A stretch of DNA of 64,000 bases from Periplaneta americana (GCF_040183065.1 NC_091117.1:99017001-99081000), one strand, 5' to 3'; positions 11,808 through 23,940 are shown, counted from the first letter of the stretch. Numbers and translations: made by a program. Notes: generated by a model not told the origin, from the letters alone.

Positions 11808-14644
11808 TAGACACCGGATTTTTAGGCGCCTAAAATAAGCTCAAAATTTGTAAAATTAGGCTCTATTTTAATGAAAATAGACATTTTAGGCACATCAAGG
11901 TATCATTCTTATTTCTTTCACTGAAAATTTTAGTTATACACTAAAATACGCACAAAAAGTATGTTTAAACATTAAAAAAGAATACTATATTATATTTATA
12001 AACAGAGCTGCACAAATTTAATATATTGAAACTAATGAAATAATGATTATTGATATCAAGATTACTCATTTTAAGTTATTGAAATTCAGTTCCATGCTAG
12101 ACTTTATTATAATTATCTGCACAGTACACCACCAGAATTTTTTTTAAATTCTCCACAGTTAACCTTTGCCTTTTGTCACTGAGAATCATTTTGAAAGCAG
12201 AAAAACTTCTTTCAACCGAAACTGATGTGAGAGGCGCAAATTTTAAATTAGGTACAATAGAAACATCAATACTTACTGGAACATTTACACTTTCCCCCGA
12301 TATCACTCTTGATACTCTTGATACTTTTTCCAACAATGAAAATCCTACATTCTTATTTAATACGTTGTCCCACTTATTTTTAACTTTTTTCCCCAGTTTC
12401 GCCCAAAGCAGAATGTATGTTCACTTGAGCTTCCTTTACTATTGCTATTTGGCTACAAAGAGATTGTTTTTTACGTTCTAATTGTTCAATGCTTGCAGGT
12501 ATGAAAGAAAAGTTTGATGTTATGTAGGCAATATCGTTTTTCACTCGTGAGTCATTCAGACAATCTTTCATTGCTTTCACACACGCTGCACTATCAGTTT
12601 CAGGTAATTTATCAATAACTGTGACCACTTCTTTAAAATACTTAGAATAATACACCACTGACTGAATCCAGGTTCCCCATCGTGTAACAACCGGCTGAGG
12701 TGGGAGTGGGATATCTGGAAAGTTCTCTCTGAATATTGAAATCCTGGATGGGGCTTTACAAAAACATTTTTTTGTGTTAGAAATAAACGATTTGACAAGA
12801 GGAAATTCATTCCGGATTGTTTCAGAAACCCTGTGAAGGCCATGTGCTAGACAGATTACATGCGTGAGGTTAGGATAAAATGTTTTAAGAAGTGGAGCTG
12901 CAGCAACCATGTATGAGGCAGCATCAGTACAAAACAACAGAACTTTAGAATCGTCTATATTACCTGAGTATAAAGACTGTAGGCCTTTATTTACAAAATA
13001 AGCAATGGCTTGGCTATTCACTTTCGAAAGTTCCTTAACACATACGAGGTGTGGAATCGAAGGTCCATCAGGACTAAGTTTTCCTACTACCATATTTGCT
13101 ATATACCTATTCATAGGATCTGAGGTTTTATCCACAGAGACCCATATGTAAGAATCACCTATATCCTCCCGAATGGAAGCTAAAGTTTCATTGTATATTC
13201 TGTCTAAGTAATTTTTTCTTAGGGTCGACTCAGATGGGATATTTTGTTTGCAGTATTTTTGTAAAAACTGTCTTAAAACCGGATTTTCAATTGCATTCCA
13301 GGGAATGTTAGCAGCAACAAACGCTCTGGTTAAATCAGCATAGAAATTGCTGCTGAAATTGGATGAAGTAGGCTGTGTTAGTAAAGTTTGTTGCAGTTGA
13401 TTTTTCTGCTGAGCTTTAGCCTTATGAGCCGCTCCTTGCACATGCTGCTTTAGGTGGCACTTCTTTTCTTGCGAAATCTAAAAATGTAAAGTAAACTGAA
13501 TTAAAATAAAATCCTAATTGTTGTATTGCCGTATTTCTATCACAAAGTTAATGGGTTCGAACAATCAAAATTTTAATGACCTGCAAATACTTTAACTATC
13601 GGAATTTAAAAGGTTAAAGTGTAGTGGTCTTAAAAAGAATTATACCTCAGGATAGCTCAGTCAATGTATAAATATTATAGGCCTACTCATTAAAATTAAT
13701 AGAATTTATATATTTCAACTATTGTTACATACTTGTTTGCTACAAATCTTGCAGAATATTATTTTTCCATCATAAGTGAATTCTGAATATTCTGTTAGCC
13801 ATTGCCGGATCAATGTAGATTTTGCACTTACATTTTTCGGCATTATCGCGTTAAACTTCACAGGAAAACGTCCTACCGATCAAAACTTCTCAACACAAAT
13901 AAGGTGAGGGAAAGAGCAACTGTTAACGAGCATTCAAATGAACCGTTGTTATTGAGATTCAATTGGACAAAAATACAAAGTTCCACTTATTGTTGCATTT
14001 CCTGGTAGTGTTAACACTAGGAGGGCCATTCTTTTAAATATTTTGTAACGGTTTACCCTACTAATTCGCAGTTTTACGACTTTTCATAAATATTTCAAAA
14101 ACACTCTTTCTCCAAAAATTGTGATTTTATGACACTCTGAAGGGCAGTACAGCTAATCGGTTTCTGACCGAAAACAGTCATTTTTATAGTATAGTATATC
14201 TCTGAATCGGTAGCAGCACATGCTGTGATTGTTGCCTGCTTCAAAACTAAGGTTGGTTCTTTGTCGGCATTTATGCCTCCAAACATGTTAAATTCGGTGA
14301 AATCTATTGCGAGTGTCGTGAGATTCAAAACATTTTGTTTCCTTTATCAATGGTTTCATGGCCGGTGTAAAGCAAACTTTCCACTTTTTAAATGCCTTAA
14401 ATTTCGCAGTGAATGCATGTATAAATGATAAAAAGTAAGAGTAAAATGCGAAACTTTACAGTGAGTTAGGCATTTTTAGGCGAATATTAACAAAATAGGC
14501 TCTAATAACCGTTTCAGGGCATTTTAGGGCACTATAAAACTCTTTGAATACCTTTCAATTACCATGAAACACAAATATTAATAATTATTTTTACTTATCT
14601 CCTAAAGAAACAAAATAGGCATTTGCCCTAGAATCCGATGCCTG
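11808..14644 (-). mobile_element. hAT transposon with BED-finger transposase, 2.84 kb
   Basis: Exact 8-bp target duplication GTTATCAG at 11800-11807 and 14645-14652. Terminal repeats are imperfect: left TAGACACCGGATTTTTAGGC, right (reversed) CAGGCATCGGATTCTAGGGC. Subterminal TTTTAGGC/GGGCATTTTAGGGC motifs occur at both ends. The length, duplication size and transposase all agree with an autonomous-type hAT. Confidence 0.93.
12097..13843 (-). pseudogene. hAT transposase (CGGBP1-like), nearly intact, two exons, one frameshift
   Basis: The start is ATG at 13843. Exon 1 (13733-13843) has MPKNVSAKSTLIRQWLTEYS and CKICSKQ; the donor is gtatgt. Exon 2 starts at 13477 after ttttag with ISQEKKCHLKQHVQGAAHK, so the intron splits a BED zinc finger (C-x2-C...H...H). 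The catalytic core follows, with WVSVDKTSDPMNRYIANMVV and LLFCTDAASYMVAAAPLL, VICLAHGLHRVSETIR and VVTRWGTWI. A one-base excess in the run at 12385-12394 makes a premature stop at 12380; removing one base would rejoin the dimerisation tail LTSVSVERSFSAFKMILSDK, which ends at the TAG at 12097-12099. Total is about 530 codons. Only this single lesion was seen, so it is a young or assembly-damaged copy. Confidence 0.88.
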
Positions 14645-14677
14645 GTTATCAGCAACGAGTTATAATTCTAATAGTAA

Positions 14678-14849
14678 CACAGTCTAGTATATACAGTCGG
14701 GATTTTATGAAGGTACTAGGAACAATAGACTGTGCAGGTACTATTTCGCATTGTCTCTAATGAGGCGATAGTAGCGATCCTAGTGGTAAGGAACTATGGA
14801 TGCATATTTACTACGTGTTGAGCTTCGTGACCGTATATGCTAGACTGTG
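14678..14849. mobile_element. P-superfamily MITE, 172 bp
   Basis: 7-bp duplication ATAGTAA at 14671-14677 and 14850-14856. Terminal repeats CACAGTCTAGTATATACAGT and (reversed) CACAGTCTAGCATATACGGT. The right half matches the right end of the THAP-bearing element at 33370-34698 (GGCGATAGTAGCGATCCTAG), so it is a deletion derivative. It inserted 33 bases from the end of the hAT. Confidence 0.9.
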
Positions 14850-14856
14850 ATAGTAA

Positions 14857-17638
14857 TATAACTCGTTGGCTTTCGGACAGAATATACAGGGCTGCCAACA
14901 CTCAAAGATTTCTAAATTATAAATATCACTAAGACATCGCTAAAATCGCCCGTGGAAGTAGAAAGTACGCGAAATTAGTTTGAGAATGAAAAATTCTTTC
15001 AGTTTGCTGCAAATACACAATAAAAATCTGGTTCTGGGAGGGGGCGCTTGGGTTCCCTCAGCGCCCACCTCGTGGTTGCGCCACTGCTCGTAATTATTAT
15101 TATAGGCCTATAGCTACCTGCACGCTGTTTGGTTTTGTTCCGAATTTTGTTTTCTTGAGGCGTTAGAAATGAGACGAAAATCACACTACAAACAATAATA
15201 ATTGCGTAGATTATTATTTTGACTACAGAAACAGTTTTCCCCCAGAGCACGTTGAAAAAAAACTATTTATGTGGTTTTGCTGACTGTCGGAATCACGTGA
15301 AGCAATAGCCTTTACTAAAACTAACACACAAATGTTATGAGAATTTCACTCCACCCCCTAGTAGTGCGTGAAATACCTAAAACAATAGCTTCATGAATGG
15401 CTTGGATTAACCACTCTATGCTTCGACAATAATAATGAACAATAACTTAGACAGAAATAAGTATAATCATAATTAATTTATTGTAAATTAACTTTTATCT
15501 TTTCTTACAAAGTAAAGTATATTTACCACAGCTTCAACTCACTAATTGAATATTCACTCTAAAACCAGCTAAGTGCCATTTGCAAGTTTGTCAGAAAAAA
15601 AAAAAACTTTCTTACAATGCAGATGTGTTTGTAAGAAATGAGGAAAAGTCCAATCATAGTGAATAATGTAATATTGAGTGAGTTGTCAAGGATTTTTTTT
15701 ATTAATAGACCAGTTTTAAAAGTTTGAGAAGCATTGCAATCATGAAAAGAAAGGAACATGGTAACGTATGAAAGTTGTTCATACAAAACCAGTTAGGTAC
15801 CGGTACCGATATAAAAGCAATGCAAAAGCAAATAAATTCTTTTAAATTCACGAAGCTTATTTGAAATATCACACGTTTTATAATTAAATTACACATAATA
15901 TTTTAGTTTCCATATGATAAATAAATAAATAAATAAATACATAAATATTAATAAGATCTGAGGTAAAAGCTTCTAGCACAAGCATAGACTTGATCTTGAA
16001 ACACAGTGAAATAACAAGAAGAAGTCTTGATATAATTATACATATTATCCAAGTTCCACTTAACTTCAAACATAAGGAAGAAATATAGGCCTACTAGTGA
16101 CTAACCCTTTCTTACCCAAAAGATTTTGTTGATAGGAAAAATCACTTTTTCTATACTTGTGCTTCGAATGAATGCTTTTAAATGATTTTAGATTTGTTTT
16201 CGAATATTGCCAGGAACATATACCAGAGACCCATAGCTTACAAGTTACAGCGGGTCTGATTGACATTTGTACAATTTCATAAGAGCTTCTGGCTTTCAAA
16301 GAACATTTAGCTTACATGCTATGCTGGAAGCGAAAGGGTTTTAAGTAGGTACTCGCATACATGTCATGAGGCATATGAGGACATGGAGGTAGAGCTCTAT
16401 GTACAGTTGACCTCGGCACTAAAAGCTTGTGGTTTAATTTTTGCAGGTTTTGCTACATTTGAGCTTGTTTTGTAATCTAATTCATTGATTCTTCTCTTCA
16501 TCTGCTCATTTAGAAAAATGATTTCTTCTCTTCCCTATTATTATTCTGAATCAATATTTTCCATGTGAAAAACAAAACCAGAAAAAGCTTGAAGGCGACA
16601 CAACAAATGCTGGACATACCTGGGATACAATCTATGAAGGAGGCACATAACGTCAAGACCACGTATCTGCCACTTGCCTGTTATATCAGTGTATTAGTCT
16701 TGCCTTTCAGCACACATTTTGGATGAAAACTAAAATTCGATAATTTTGGCACTTGGTTGATTTTTTGGGTTGAGCTCTTCAATTGTTCACGTAATAAGTT
16801 TACGGTACTTTCTTAATTATTATACATGTTGTATAATATAGAACTATCATTATTCTACTTTTTTCATCACTTATAATTAGTTTATCAAACAAAACTTATT
16901 TCAAAGAGAATGTGTATGGAATTTTGACTAACGATATAAACCTAAAACTGCTTTGAGGAAAGAATATCTTCATGAGTTGGAAATTGCCTGTTCAGCTTCT
17001 TCTTGTAGATGAGCTACATCGGTTTACGATATGGAGCTGGTTGTTCGTTGTTTGGATGAGTATTGCCCGTTGTGTAGTAGTTACAGGATCATTTCAATTG
17101 TTCGATGAGCGTTTGCAGAGTGCTCCCCATTGTACTGTTCACTTGTTTAAACATGGTGAATGCTCTCTTCTGCAATTAAAATAAACAGAAATATTAGAGT
17201 TGCTACACATTCTTACTCAGTTACTACTGAGAGACATTTTATGGTATAAGAAACAACTGGAAGTTTCCAGAATGAACACGTAACAGTTTCGATTGATTCT
17301 CTTATCTTATCGCTGAGGTGCTGACTTAGATTTTAAAAATATTTCGAGGTTGGTACTATTGCAGAGATTACTCGATTGCTTACAATCGATAGTGCTATCG
17401 ATCGATATAGTAGTTCCATTGCATTTGTTAAGGCTCACAACAGGAAGAAACTTAGCTGTGAGATCAAACTGCGCATGAGCGGACTTCTCAAGCAGTGTCA
17501 GCGTGATCTTTAGCTGGATTTATTTTCGCGTGCACACTCCAGATCAAATCAAGAAGTTCCCTTCGTACTCCGGTTACAAATCTTGCGTATAAGAAGGTTA
17601 GGTTTGGTTAGTTTAGGGTTTTATTAACCAAATCCGCG
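14857..17638. other. Spacer, mostly anonymous
   Basis: The motif CGCCCACCTCGTGGTTGCGC near 15062, read on the minus strand from about 15090, begins CAGTGGCGCAACCACGAGG and may be one end of an old hAT, but no partner end was found. An (AAAT)n tract lies at 15918-15940. Nothing else was recognised; the open frames here lack family motifs. Confidence 0.45.
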
Positions 17639-18801
17639 CTCTCACTTAGTGGAACTGAACCGAATCGAAAAGAAACATCTGCCGCCGCTCACATGTATGG
17701 AATCGAATCGAATCGAATCGAAGCTTGTTGCTAAAGTTTTAGCAAAGTTATGTGATGAGAAATAGAAGAAATACATATTATGTTATCCAGAACAAGAAAA
17801 GGAAATGCTGGATTCATGATAATTTTAACTACAGATATACAAGGAGAATGTTCTACTTTATTTCATTATATTCTGAGAGGCGAAACAAAGTTTCATTTTT
17901 AGCGATGCTTTGGATTTTAATTTTTATCTGATATTTCCGTTAATTTACTTATTTCGTTTCAAGCATTATCACGGGAATAATTCTATGGTGTTAGGGTAAA
18001 GGAGATTAAGTTATTTTTTGTGCAAATAGAGTTTTGTTCTCCAGGTGAATACACAAGTTAAATTTTACAAAACAAAAGAATACAGTAATAGTATTCGGTG
18101 TGTTTTATTGTGTAGAAAATGTTTTGTAATAAGGGTTCTAAGTTTAATTTTCACTTATCTCAAAACTAATTTTTTTTACTTATTTCCCTTTACCCAATTA
18201 CCATGGAATAAATACATTAGTTCTTTTTATCTATTTATTTAATCTGGCGGACTTAGTCATCAGGCCTTCTCAACCACTCCACCAGAATACAAATAGGCAT
18301 ATTCAAAAAATCAAATACAGAAAGAAGTAAATGAAAAATAGAAATAAAATTATAAATAGGTACAAATACAAAAAGCATAAATGAAAAATTAAAAAAAAAA
18401 GAGGGGAATAAAAAAAATCAATTAGAATAATTTTGTGTTTTGTCATGCAGTAGCGGATATTCTGGACAAAAGTTTTTTAATCTTCTTTCGTTCATATTAA
18501 TAAATTGTAACTTTCTGTATAGCCTACGTACTATTTCAGCAATAAGTTTCAATAAACAAATTACGCTACCAAAAATGTATGTGGCTCATTTTCTTTTTCA
18601 AGAAGGCATTACGAGAACATACGTTCATACCTGAATCAAGAAATTCTGTTCCGACAGTGAAATAAATATTCTAGCTCACGAATTCTATTCGATTCGGTTC
18701 GGTTCCGTTCGATTCGACGCGTCGCTTTCTGCTATCTTCCAGTTAAATACGAATACATTGTGAAGATAAATTCCGTTCGATTCGATTCCGCTAAGTGTGA
18801 A
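17639..18801. mobile_element. Putative TIR element with TCGAA-rich subterminal repeats
   Basis: Left: CTCTCACTTAGTGGAACTGA followed by repeated GGAATCGAATCGAATCG near 17700. Right: CGATTCCGCTAAGTGTGAAC at about 18784-18803 with TTCGATTCGGTTCGG near 18690. The two ends are inverted relative to each other. No coding capacity was recognised and no clear duplication was found. Confidence 0.5.
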
Positions 18802-18809
18802 CGTTTCTG

Positions 18810-19419
18810 AACTTCATGTTACAAGATATAAGTCCTTGGAGCCAATTAATCTGTATTGTAGTACTCAGTTTTTATATTATTTTTGTTCGAGTATCGTAAT
18901 GAGTAAAGTTCGGATAAAGTGTGTCTTAGGATAGGGTAGGGCCTTGACTTATTTCAGACTAAGTAAATACTACCTACTTCCACTAGCCAAAACTGTACCT
19001 GCTGGGAAGAGCGCTCCTCACCCCCTAGCTAAAACATCAGTGAATGGACAGTACAGCCGATAGGAATTGAATATACGAGTACATCGTCACTACTGTCGGG
19101 TGGAGGACACGCAAAAACTAGTTATTGTTTGTAAACAAAACGCACGGACCAAGGATGCCTATCCTGATACAGCTACTTTATCCTAAACTTAGTAATGAGT
19201 GAATGCAAGAAGAAAAAACGCTACAAGCAACAGTACAGCCAAGTATATTAAAAAATGTGTAGACACTTTTTGTGCGTGAAGGATTTCAGCATTTCGCGTG
19301 TCGGTCAGTATGACCTCAAGAAACATGCTAAATATGTAGAATATCAATAATTAAAGGAGAAGGTAAATACTCTAATCAGTGAAATTACTAAATATTTTGT
19401 GAACAATAAATATGAAGCA
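18810..19419. other. Spacer, nothing recognised
   Basis: No signature seen on either strand. Confidence 0.4.
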
Positions 19420-19590
19420 AACGTTGTCATTTAATGGTTGGGATGTTTGGACTTTTTCCATTTCTAATTTTCAAAAATATTTTAGCACAACGTTTCGAAG
19501 AGTGGATCTCTCTTCGTCGTCAGGTGAAAACCTACTGTGGGGATCGTTACAAACAGCTAGCCCATTGATCGTCAACTCGACTGAAAACGG
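19420..19590 (-). repeat. Dispersed repeat with CTGACGA-hairpin-GAAAC core, copy 1
   Basis: On the minus strand it reads GTTTGTAACGATCCCCACAG, then CACCTGACGACGAAGAG, a short hairpin, CTCTTCGAAACGTTGTGC and AATATTTTTGAAAATTAGAA. A close copy lies at 23770-23940 on the plus strand, so the two are inverted 4.2 kb apart. The family is unknown; the core resembles sequences found at the ends of Penelope-like retroelements. Confidence 0.7.
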
Positions 19591-20159
19591 GCATAGGCTC
19601 TCAGCACTGCTTCCGTGCGGGGCAAGCGTGCATTACCTCGTGCTCGGCATTATGCAACCCTATCTCCCGTTCAGTAGCGGCTCTTGGCAGAAGCTAGCTG
19701 CAATATTGAACAGAAGTAGTAGACTATGTCTCAACAGTCGTCAGGAATTTCATTCACAGTTTCAAGAGTTGAACGTATGATGTCAGATTTCAAGATTTTC
19801 ATAGCCTAGCGTTGGGAAAAGTTGTTCTTTTTCTGGAACTTTTCCAAGAGTTTCGTTTTCAAGAAAGTACTAGTTTCAAAGAGCAGTTCAGAAGTAACAG
19901 CAAGCGTCTGGCATAACGTAATAATCACCAAAATTTTATATTGTTTCGGAACTAGTTCCGTTTTCAGAAATCTTAGACCATAATGCAATTCGAACCACGA
20001 CAGCTGTTACAGTCAGGTGTAACAGTAATTTATACAAACCATAAAAGATCGCAGTAATTTGATCATTCGTCCTGTTAAATAAGCGATATTACTGCTACGT
20101 GATATTAGTCTCTAGTAAAGCTTCTTAATTTATTTGTAATAAACATTGAGATTAGTTGG

Positions 20160-20390
20160 GCTACATTTGCACTGTTGTTACCGTAGTCATTCAATCATAG
20201 TGTTCTGCCCAAGGGCAGGTACTGCAAATCCAGCATTCTCCAGTCTTTCTATTTTCTGCCTTCCTCTTAGTCACCGCATATGATACGTATAATATCTTAA
20301 TGTCGTCTTTCATCTGATATCTTCTTCTGCCCCAAACTCTTCTCCCGTTCACCAGTCCTTCCAGTGTATACCTCAGAAGGCAGATATGTT
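20160..20390 (-). pseudogene. LINE 3' end fragment
   Basis: Minus-strand fragment matching the tail of the LINE remnant at 30125-30560 (shared CTATTTTCTGCCTTCCTCTTAG and GTTCTGCCCAAGGGCAG). The reading is KRKAENRK with the usual end of an insect LINE ORF2 just before the 3' UTR. Confidence 0.65.
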
Positions 20391-20479
20391 ACAATACACA
20401 AATTTTATAACACAATACAGTGCGGTATATAAATTTGTGCATTTTTTTTTCATTTTATATAGTAAAACAGTGACTTTGA

Positions 20480-20545
20480 AATAGTAGTAGTAGTAGTAGC
20501 AGTAGTAGTAGTAGTAGCAGTAGCAGTAGCAGCAGCAGCAGTAGG
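20480..20545. repeat. (TAG/CAG)n microsatellite
   Basis: Runs of GTAGTAGTAG interrupted by GCAGTAGCAGCAGCAGCAG. Confidence 0.9.
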
Positions 20546-21531
20546 CATAATCTCACAATTTTATTTTCTTTTCATTCTTATTGCTATAATAATAGCAAAC
20601 AATGTAACTGAAGCTGATTAGCCAATCAGATTTATTATTTAATATTGAAACGCGCCCTGCAAATTCATTGTAGTAAAAAATTTCGCTCTCCTTCCAACAT
20701 ACTCAATTCTGAAGAAACTACTGTACACCCAAGGAGAACATTTAGGCTGGAACTGTTATGGTCTCTGAGAGAGTATCTGGAGTGTTCCAGACAAGATAGT
20801 TGGACGGTACGTTACACAGTACTCCAGTTCCTATGAGAAAGATTCTGTCAGAAACTCTTACTGTTATTTTGGAACAGAGTGTTCCGACTTATAGTTCTTT
20901 TTCTGGAACTGTTATGTTCTCGGTACTGTTTCGAAAGTACTGTTAAGTTATTTTTCCCTATCTCTATCATAGACCCATCTACTGTGGATGTAGATTATGC
21001 TCCTGCTTAACTTCAGCTAGAAATGACAGACAGTTAGTGTGATATTGAACTGAAGGTGATATACGTACTGTATAAACCAGAAAAAAGTCTGTGTGATTTT
21101 TATTCACATTTTCCATTAGTCAGATTTCTCAGGCTTCATCAGCAGCTTTCGACAGACTGTGCATGTTCGGATCACAAACATATACGAACATTGTTTTCTT
21201 TAATGAAAATAAGTAAATCCCACCACAGAACTAGCTAATTCATCTGACTACAATCTACAAAATTTTCTCAGTTCATGCACTGCTCAGGTCAAGTGCATAA
21301 TATTGAAGAATCAGTTCGCAATAGAGAGACTAAAAAATCTCGTAAATTAGCATTACAGAAGATCAGGAAATATTTCTATTAATGGTCATGCATTAACAAA
21401 ATGAAAATAAAAAGTAGAAATTTAAAATGCAGTATAGTATTTAGTTTTATTCAGCTTTCATTTCATCCCTAACTTATCAACCAAATGCTTTCATAAATGT
21501 AAATACCAGTATTAGGCATTCACATTACTTT
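20546..21531. other. Spacer, nothing recognised
   Basis: Contains GGAACTGTTATGGTCTC / GGAACTGTTATGTTCTC, a short local direct repeat near 20750 and 20905. No coding signature was seen. Confidence 0.4.
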
Positions 21532-22156
21532 GGGCGCTGTTCATAGACATTTCGCAGCACGCGCTACGAGCGTACTAAGCTAGCCCCGGCTATCCACTGG
21601 TTACTAGTACAGAATTCAAATCATATCCTATCGCTAACACTGGTTTATGAATACGAAAAACGCTGATAACACTATTCAACAAGGTTTTCATAACATGGAC
21701 AAGAATAACTATTTTTATGTAATTTGTATGTCCTGATTACGAATGTGGCATTGAAAAAGTACCTACACGTCACATTTTTTCAGAAACTCATATTTTTTAT
21801 TTAGCGAATCGTATAAAAATGTGTTAAAATCTAGCCACTTTGAAAGAGGTTCTTTTCTTTAACGTAGATCTTTTACACAATTATATAGCATTTCCGTTCT
21901 TTTAAGGTACCATTTGAAACATACTTTCACTTCTGTGGGTTGAATGAGTGCTACCCTTAGCGATGGTTTATTGTTTTATTGCCCTTATTTTGCAGCTGCA
22001 CAGAGGGTAGGTCACATCTGGCTATAACTGACTAAGGGAAAGGAGGAAATACGGTCGCTGTTGTATGTATCGTTAGACAAGAAATGAACAATTCAGCGAT
22101 TAGTTCTGATTGTGGAAGTGTCGTGAGCGGTACTAGTTATTCTGTAATAGTGTTAA

Positions 22157-22998
22157 ATGGATAGCAATCGTCGTTCCTGTAAAAATTTTCCAAATAGTTT
22201 CTGCTATGTTTGTGTGGAATTAACTTTGAAATCACAACGTCGATATCTAACAGACAATGTAAAAAAGGCATATTACTTGTATTTTGGCTATAAAGAGGAT
22301 GAACAAGACAAAAATTGGGCACCACACATTTGTTGTGTAACATGTTACGTGAAGTTAACAGAGTGGTTGCGGAGAAAAAATATCAAAATGTCTTTTGCTG
22401 TTCCAAATAATTTGGCGACAGCCCACCAGTCTTCTGGAAGATTGTTAGTTCTGCATTATCAAACCACAGGGATTTTCAAGGAAAACTAAAGATAAAATTG
22501 TGTATCCTAATTTCTCACCAGCCATAATACCCATGCCACATTCTCCTGAACTTCCTGTTCCTATCCCTCCGCCCAGTGGGGAAGATTATGTCATTCCAAG
22601 GTAGAACTATCAGAATCCTCAGACTACCCTTCAACTTCCGCTGATCTCACCTACATTCCCGAACATCATAGAACACCACATCTCATACGACAGGCAGAAC
22701 TTAATGACCTAGTTAGGGATTCAGGTCTTTCCAAGCAACACGCTGAACTATTAGGTTCTAGATTACGAGAATGGGACTTAGTGGCAAAAGATACCAAGAT
22801 TTCCGTGTTCAGAAAACGAAACGATAAACTGACTAGTTATTTTGTAATGAAAAATTGTGTCTGCGCTTGCAAAAATGTGAACAGGCTTATGGATGAATTA
22901 GATATTCAATATGATTTAGGAGAATGGAGAATGGATCAAAGGGTTTTTAGGGAATCACAAGGCAGAAAATTATCGCCAATTAATAGAGACGTTACTAA

Positions 22999-23057
<59 letters not shown>

Positions 23058-23322
23058 TGTAGTATGAAACTGAAGATCCACTTCTTACATTCACATTAGG
23101 ACTTCTTTCCTGAGAACTTGGGGACTGTAAGCGATGAGCAGGGACAGCGATTTCACCAACACATTGCTACAATGGAGCAACGGTATCAAGGAATATGGGA
23201 TCCTGCGATGATGGGCAATTATTGCCAGTTTTTAAAAAGAGGAGATTTCAGTTCTCATGAGAGAAAAAATGAAGGTATTTTTTTATCTTTCTCTATTTTA
23301 TCGCACCAAGAGTGGTTTTTAT
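22157..23322 (+). pseudogene. Transposon-encoded protein of unknown superfamily, deleted and frameshifted
   Basis: ATG at 22157 begins MDSNRRSCKNFPNSFCYVCV, with YLTDNVKKAYYLYFGY and NWAPHICCVTCYVKLTEWLR, a Cys-rich N-terminal domain. Later frames give SGRLLVLHYQTTGIF, DLVRDSGLSKQHAELLGSRL, then an internal deletion joining to FLGNHKAENYRQLIETLLT, and after the A run MACSMKLKIHFLHSH, FFPENLGTVSDEQGQRFHQH and ATMEQRYQGIWDPAMMGNYC. These blocks occur together in a protein family repeated many times in arthropod genomes, which I recognise as transposon-associated but cannot name. The central part is missing, and several frameshifts and stops are present. Confidence 0.68.
23000..23052. repeat. 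53-base poly-A run inside an ORF
   Basis: An uninterrupted run of A lies between the codons for ETLLT and MACSM of the transposon protein. The family normally has a short AAA-rich stretch here, so this looks like homopolymer expansion or an assembly error. Confidence 0.85.
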
Positions 23323-23769
23323 AAGTCTTAATAGCTGATCAGTTATTGATGTATCAGTTTTATCATATCTAAGCAGCCTTTGGAAATTTTCACACAAAAA
23401 ATGAGAACAAAATAATTTTTAATAGGTCAAAAATCCTGATTTTTCAATGTATCAAGTAAGTATCTATAACACAAAAACGTGACGTGTCACGAACTTTTCA
23501 TTGTCATTTTCGTGCTCAGCGCATGCAAATTAGTTAAGATCAGCCTATTTTATTAATGTTATGGAAAAAAGTTCAAATTTGTTGAGTAGTGTAATCCACC
23601 TAAAGCCCGCGCTGAAAATGTCTATGAATACGGCCCTTTATGTTTAATTTGATCAGTATGAGAAAAATTTATTATTACGAAAATGCAGCCACCATCGCTT
23701 TCGGTGTGCCCGCGGCAGCGAAACACGAGCGCAGCGGGCTTCATAGCTGCCTGAGATGACGTCACAGGC

Positions 23770-23940
23770 ATCGAGTTGACGACCACTGAGCTAGCCTGAC
23801 TGATGTTTGTAACGATCCCCACAGTAGGTTTTCACCTGACGACGAAGAGAGATGCACTCTTCGAAACGTTGTGCTACAATATTTTTGAAAATTAACAATG
23901 GAAAAAGTCCAAACAACTCAACCATTAAACTATTCACTGT
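23770..23940 (+). repeat. Dispersed repeat with CTGACGA-hairpin-GAAAC core, copy 2
   Basis: Inverted copy of 19420-19590: GTTTGTAACGATCCCCACAG, CTGACGA at 23836-23842, stem GAAGAG/CTCTTC (23844-23849 and 23857-23862), GAAA at 23863-23866, then CGTTGTGC and TTTTTGAAAATTAACAATGG. Confidence 0.7.

Larger units (their letters stand above)
21532..23636 (+). mobile_element. Unclassified TIR transposon, 2.1 kb, internally deleted
   Basis: Terminal repeats: left GGGCGCTGTTCATAGACATT, right (reversed) GGGCCGTATTCATAGACATT, then GC-rich AGCGCGGGC. Flanks on both sides are TTT, a possible 3-bp target duplication. The interior carries a broken ORF of a widespread insect repeat protein. I cannot place the superfamily from motifs alone. 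Confidence 0.7.

Noticed and set aside
15040..15090. hAT 5' end (CAGTGGCGCAACC on minus strand)
   Set aside because: No matching opposite end or duplication found within several kilobases.
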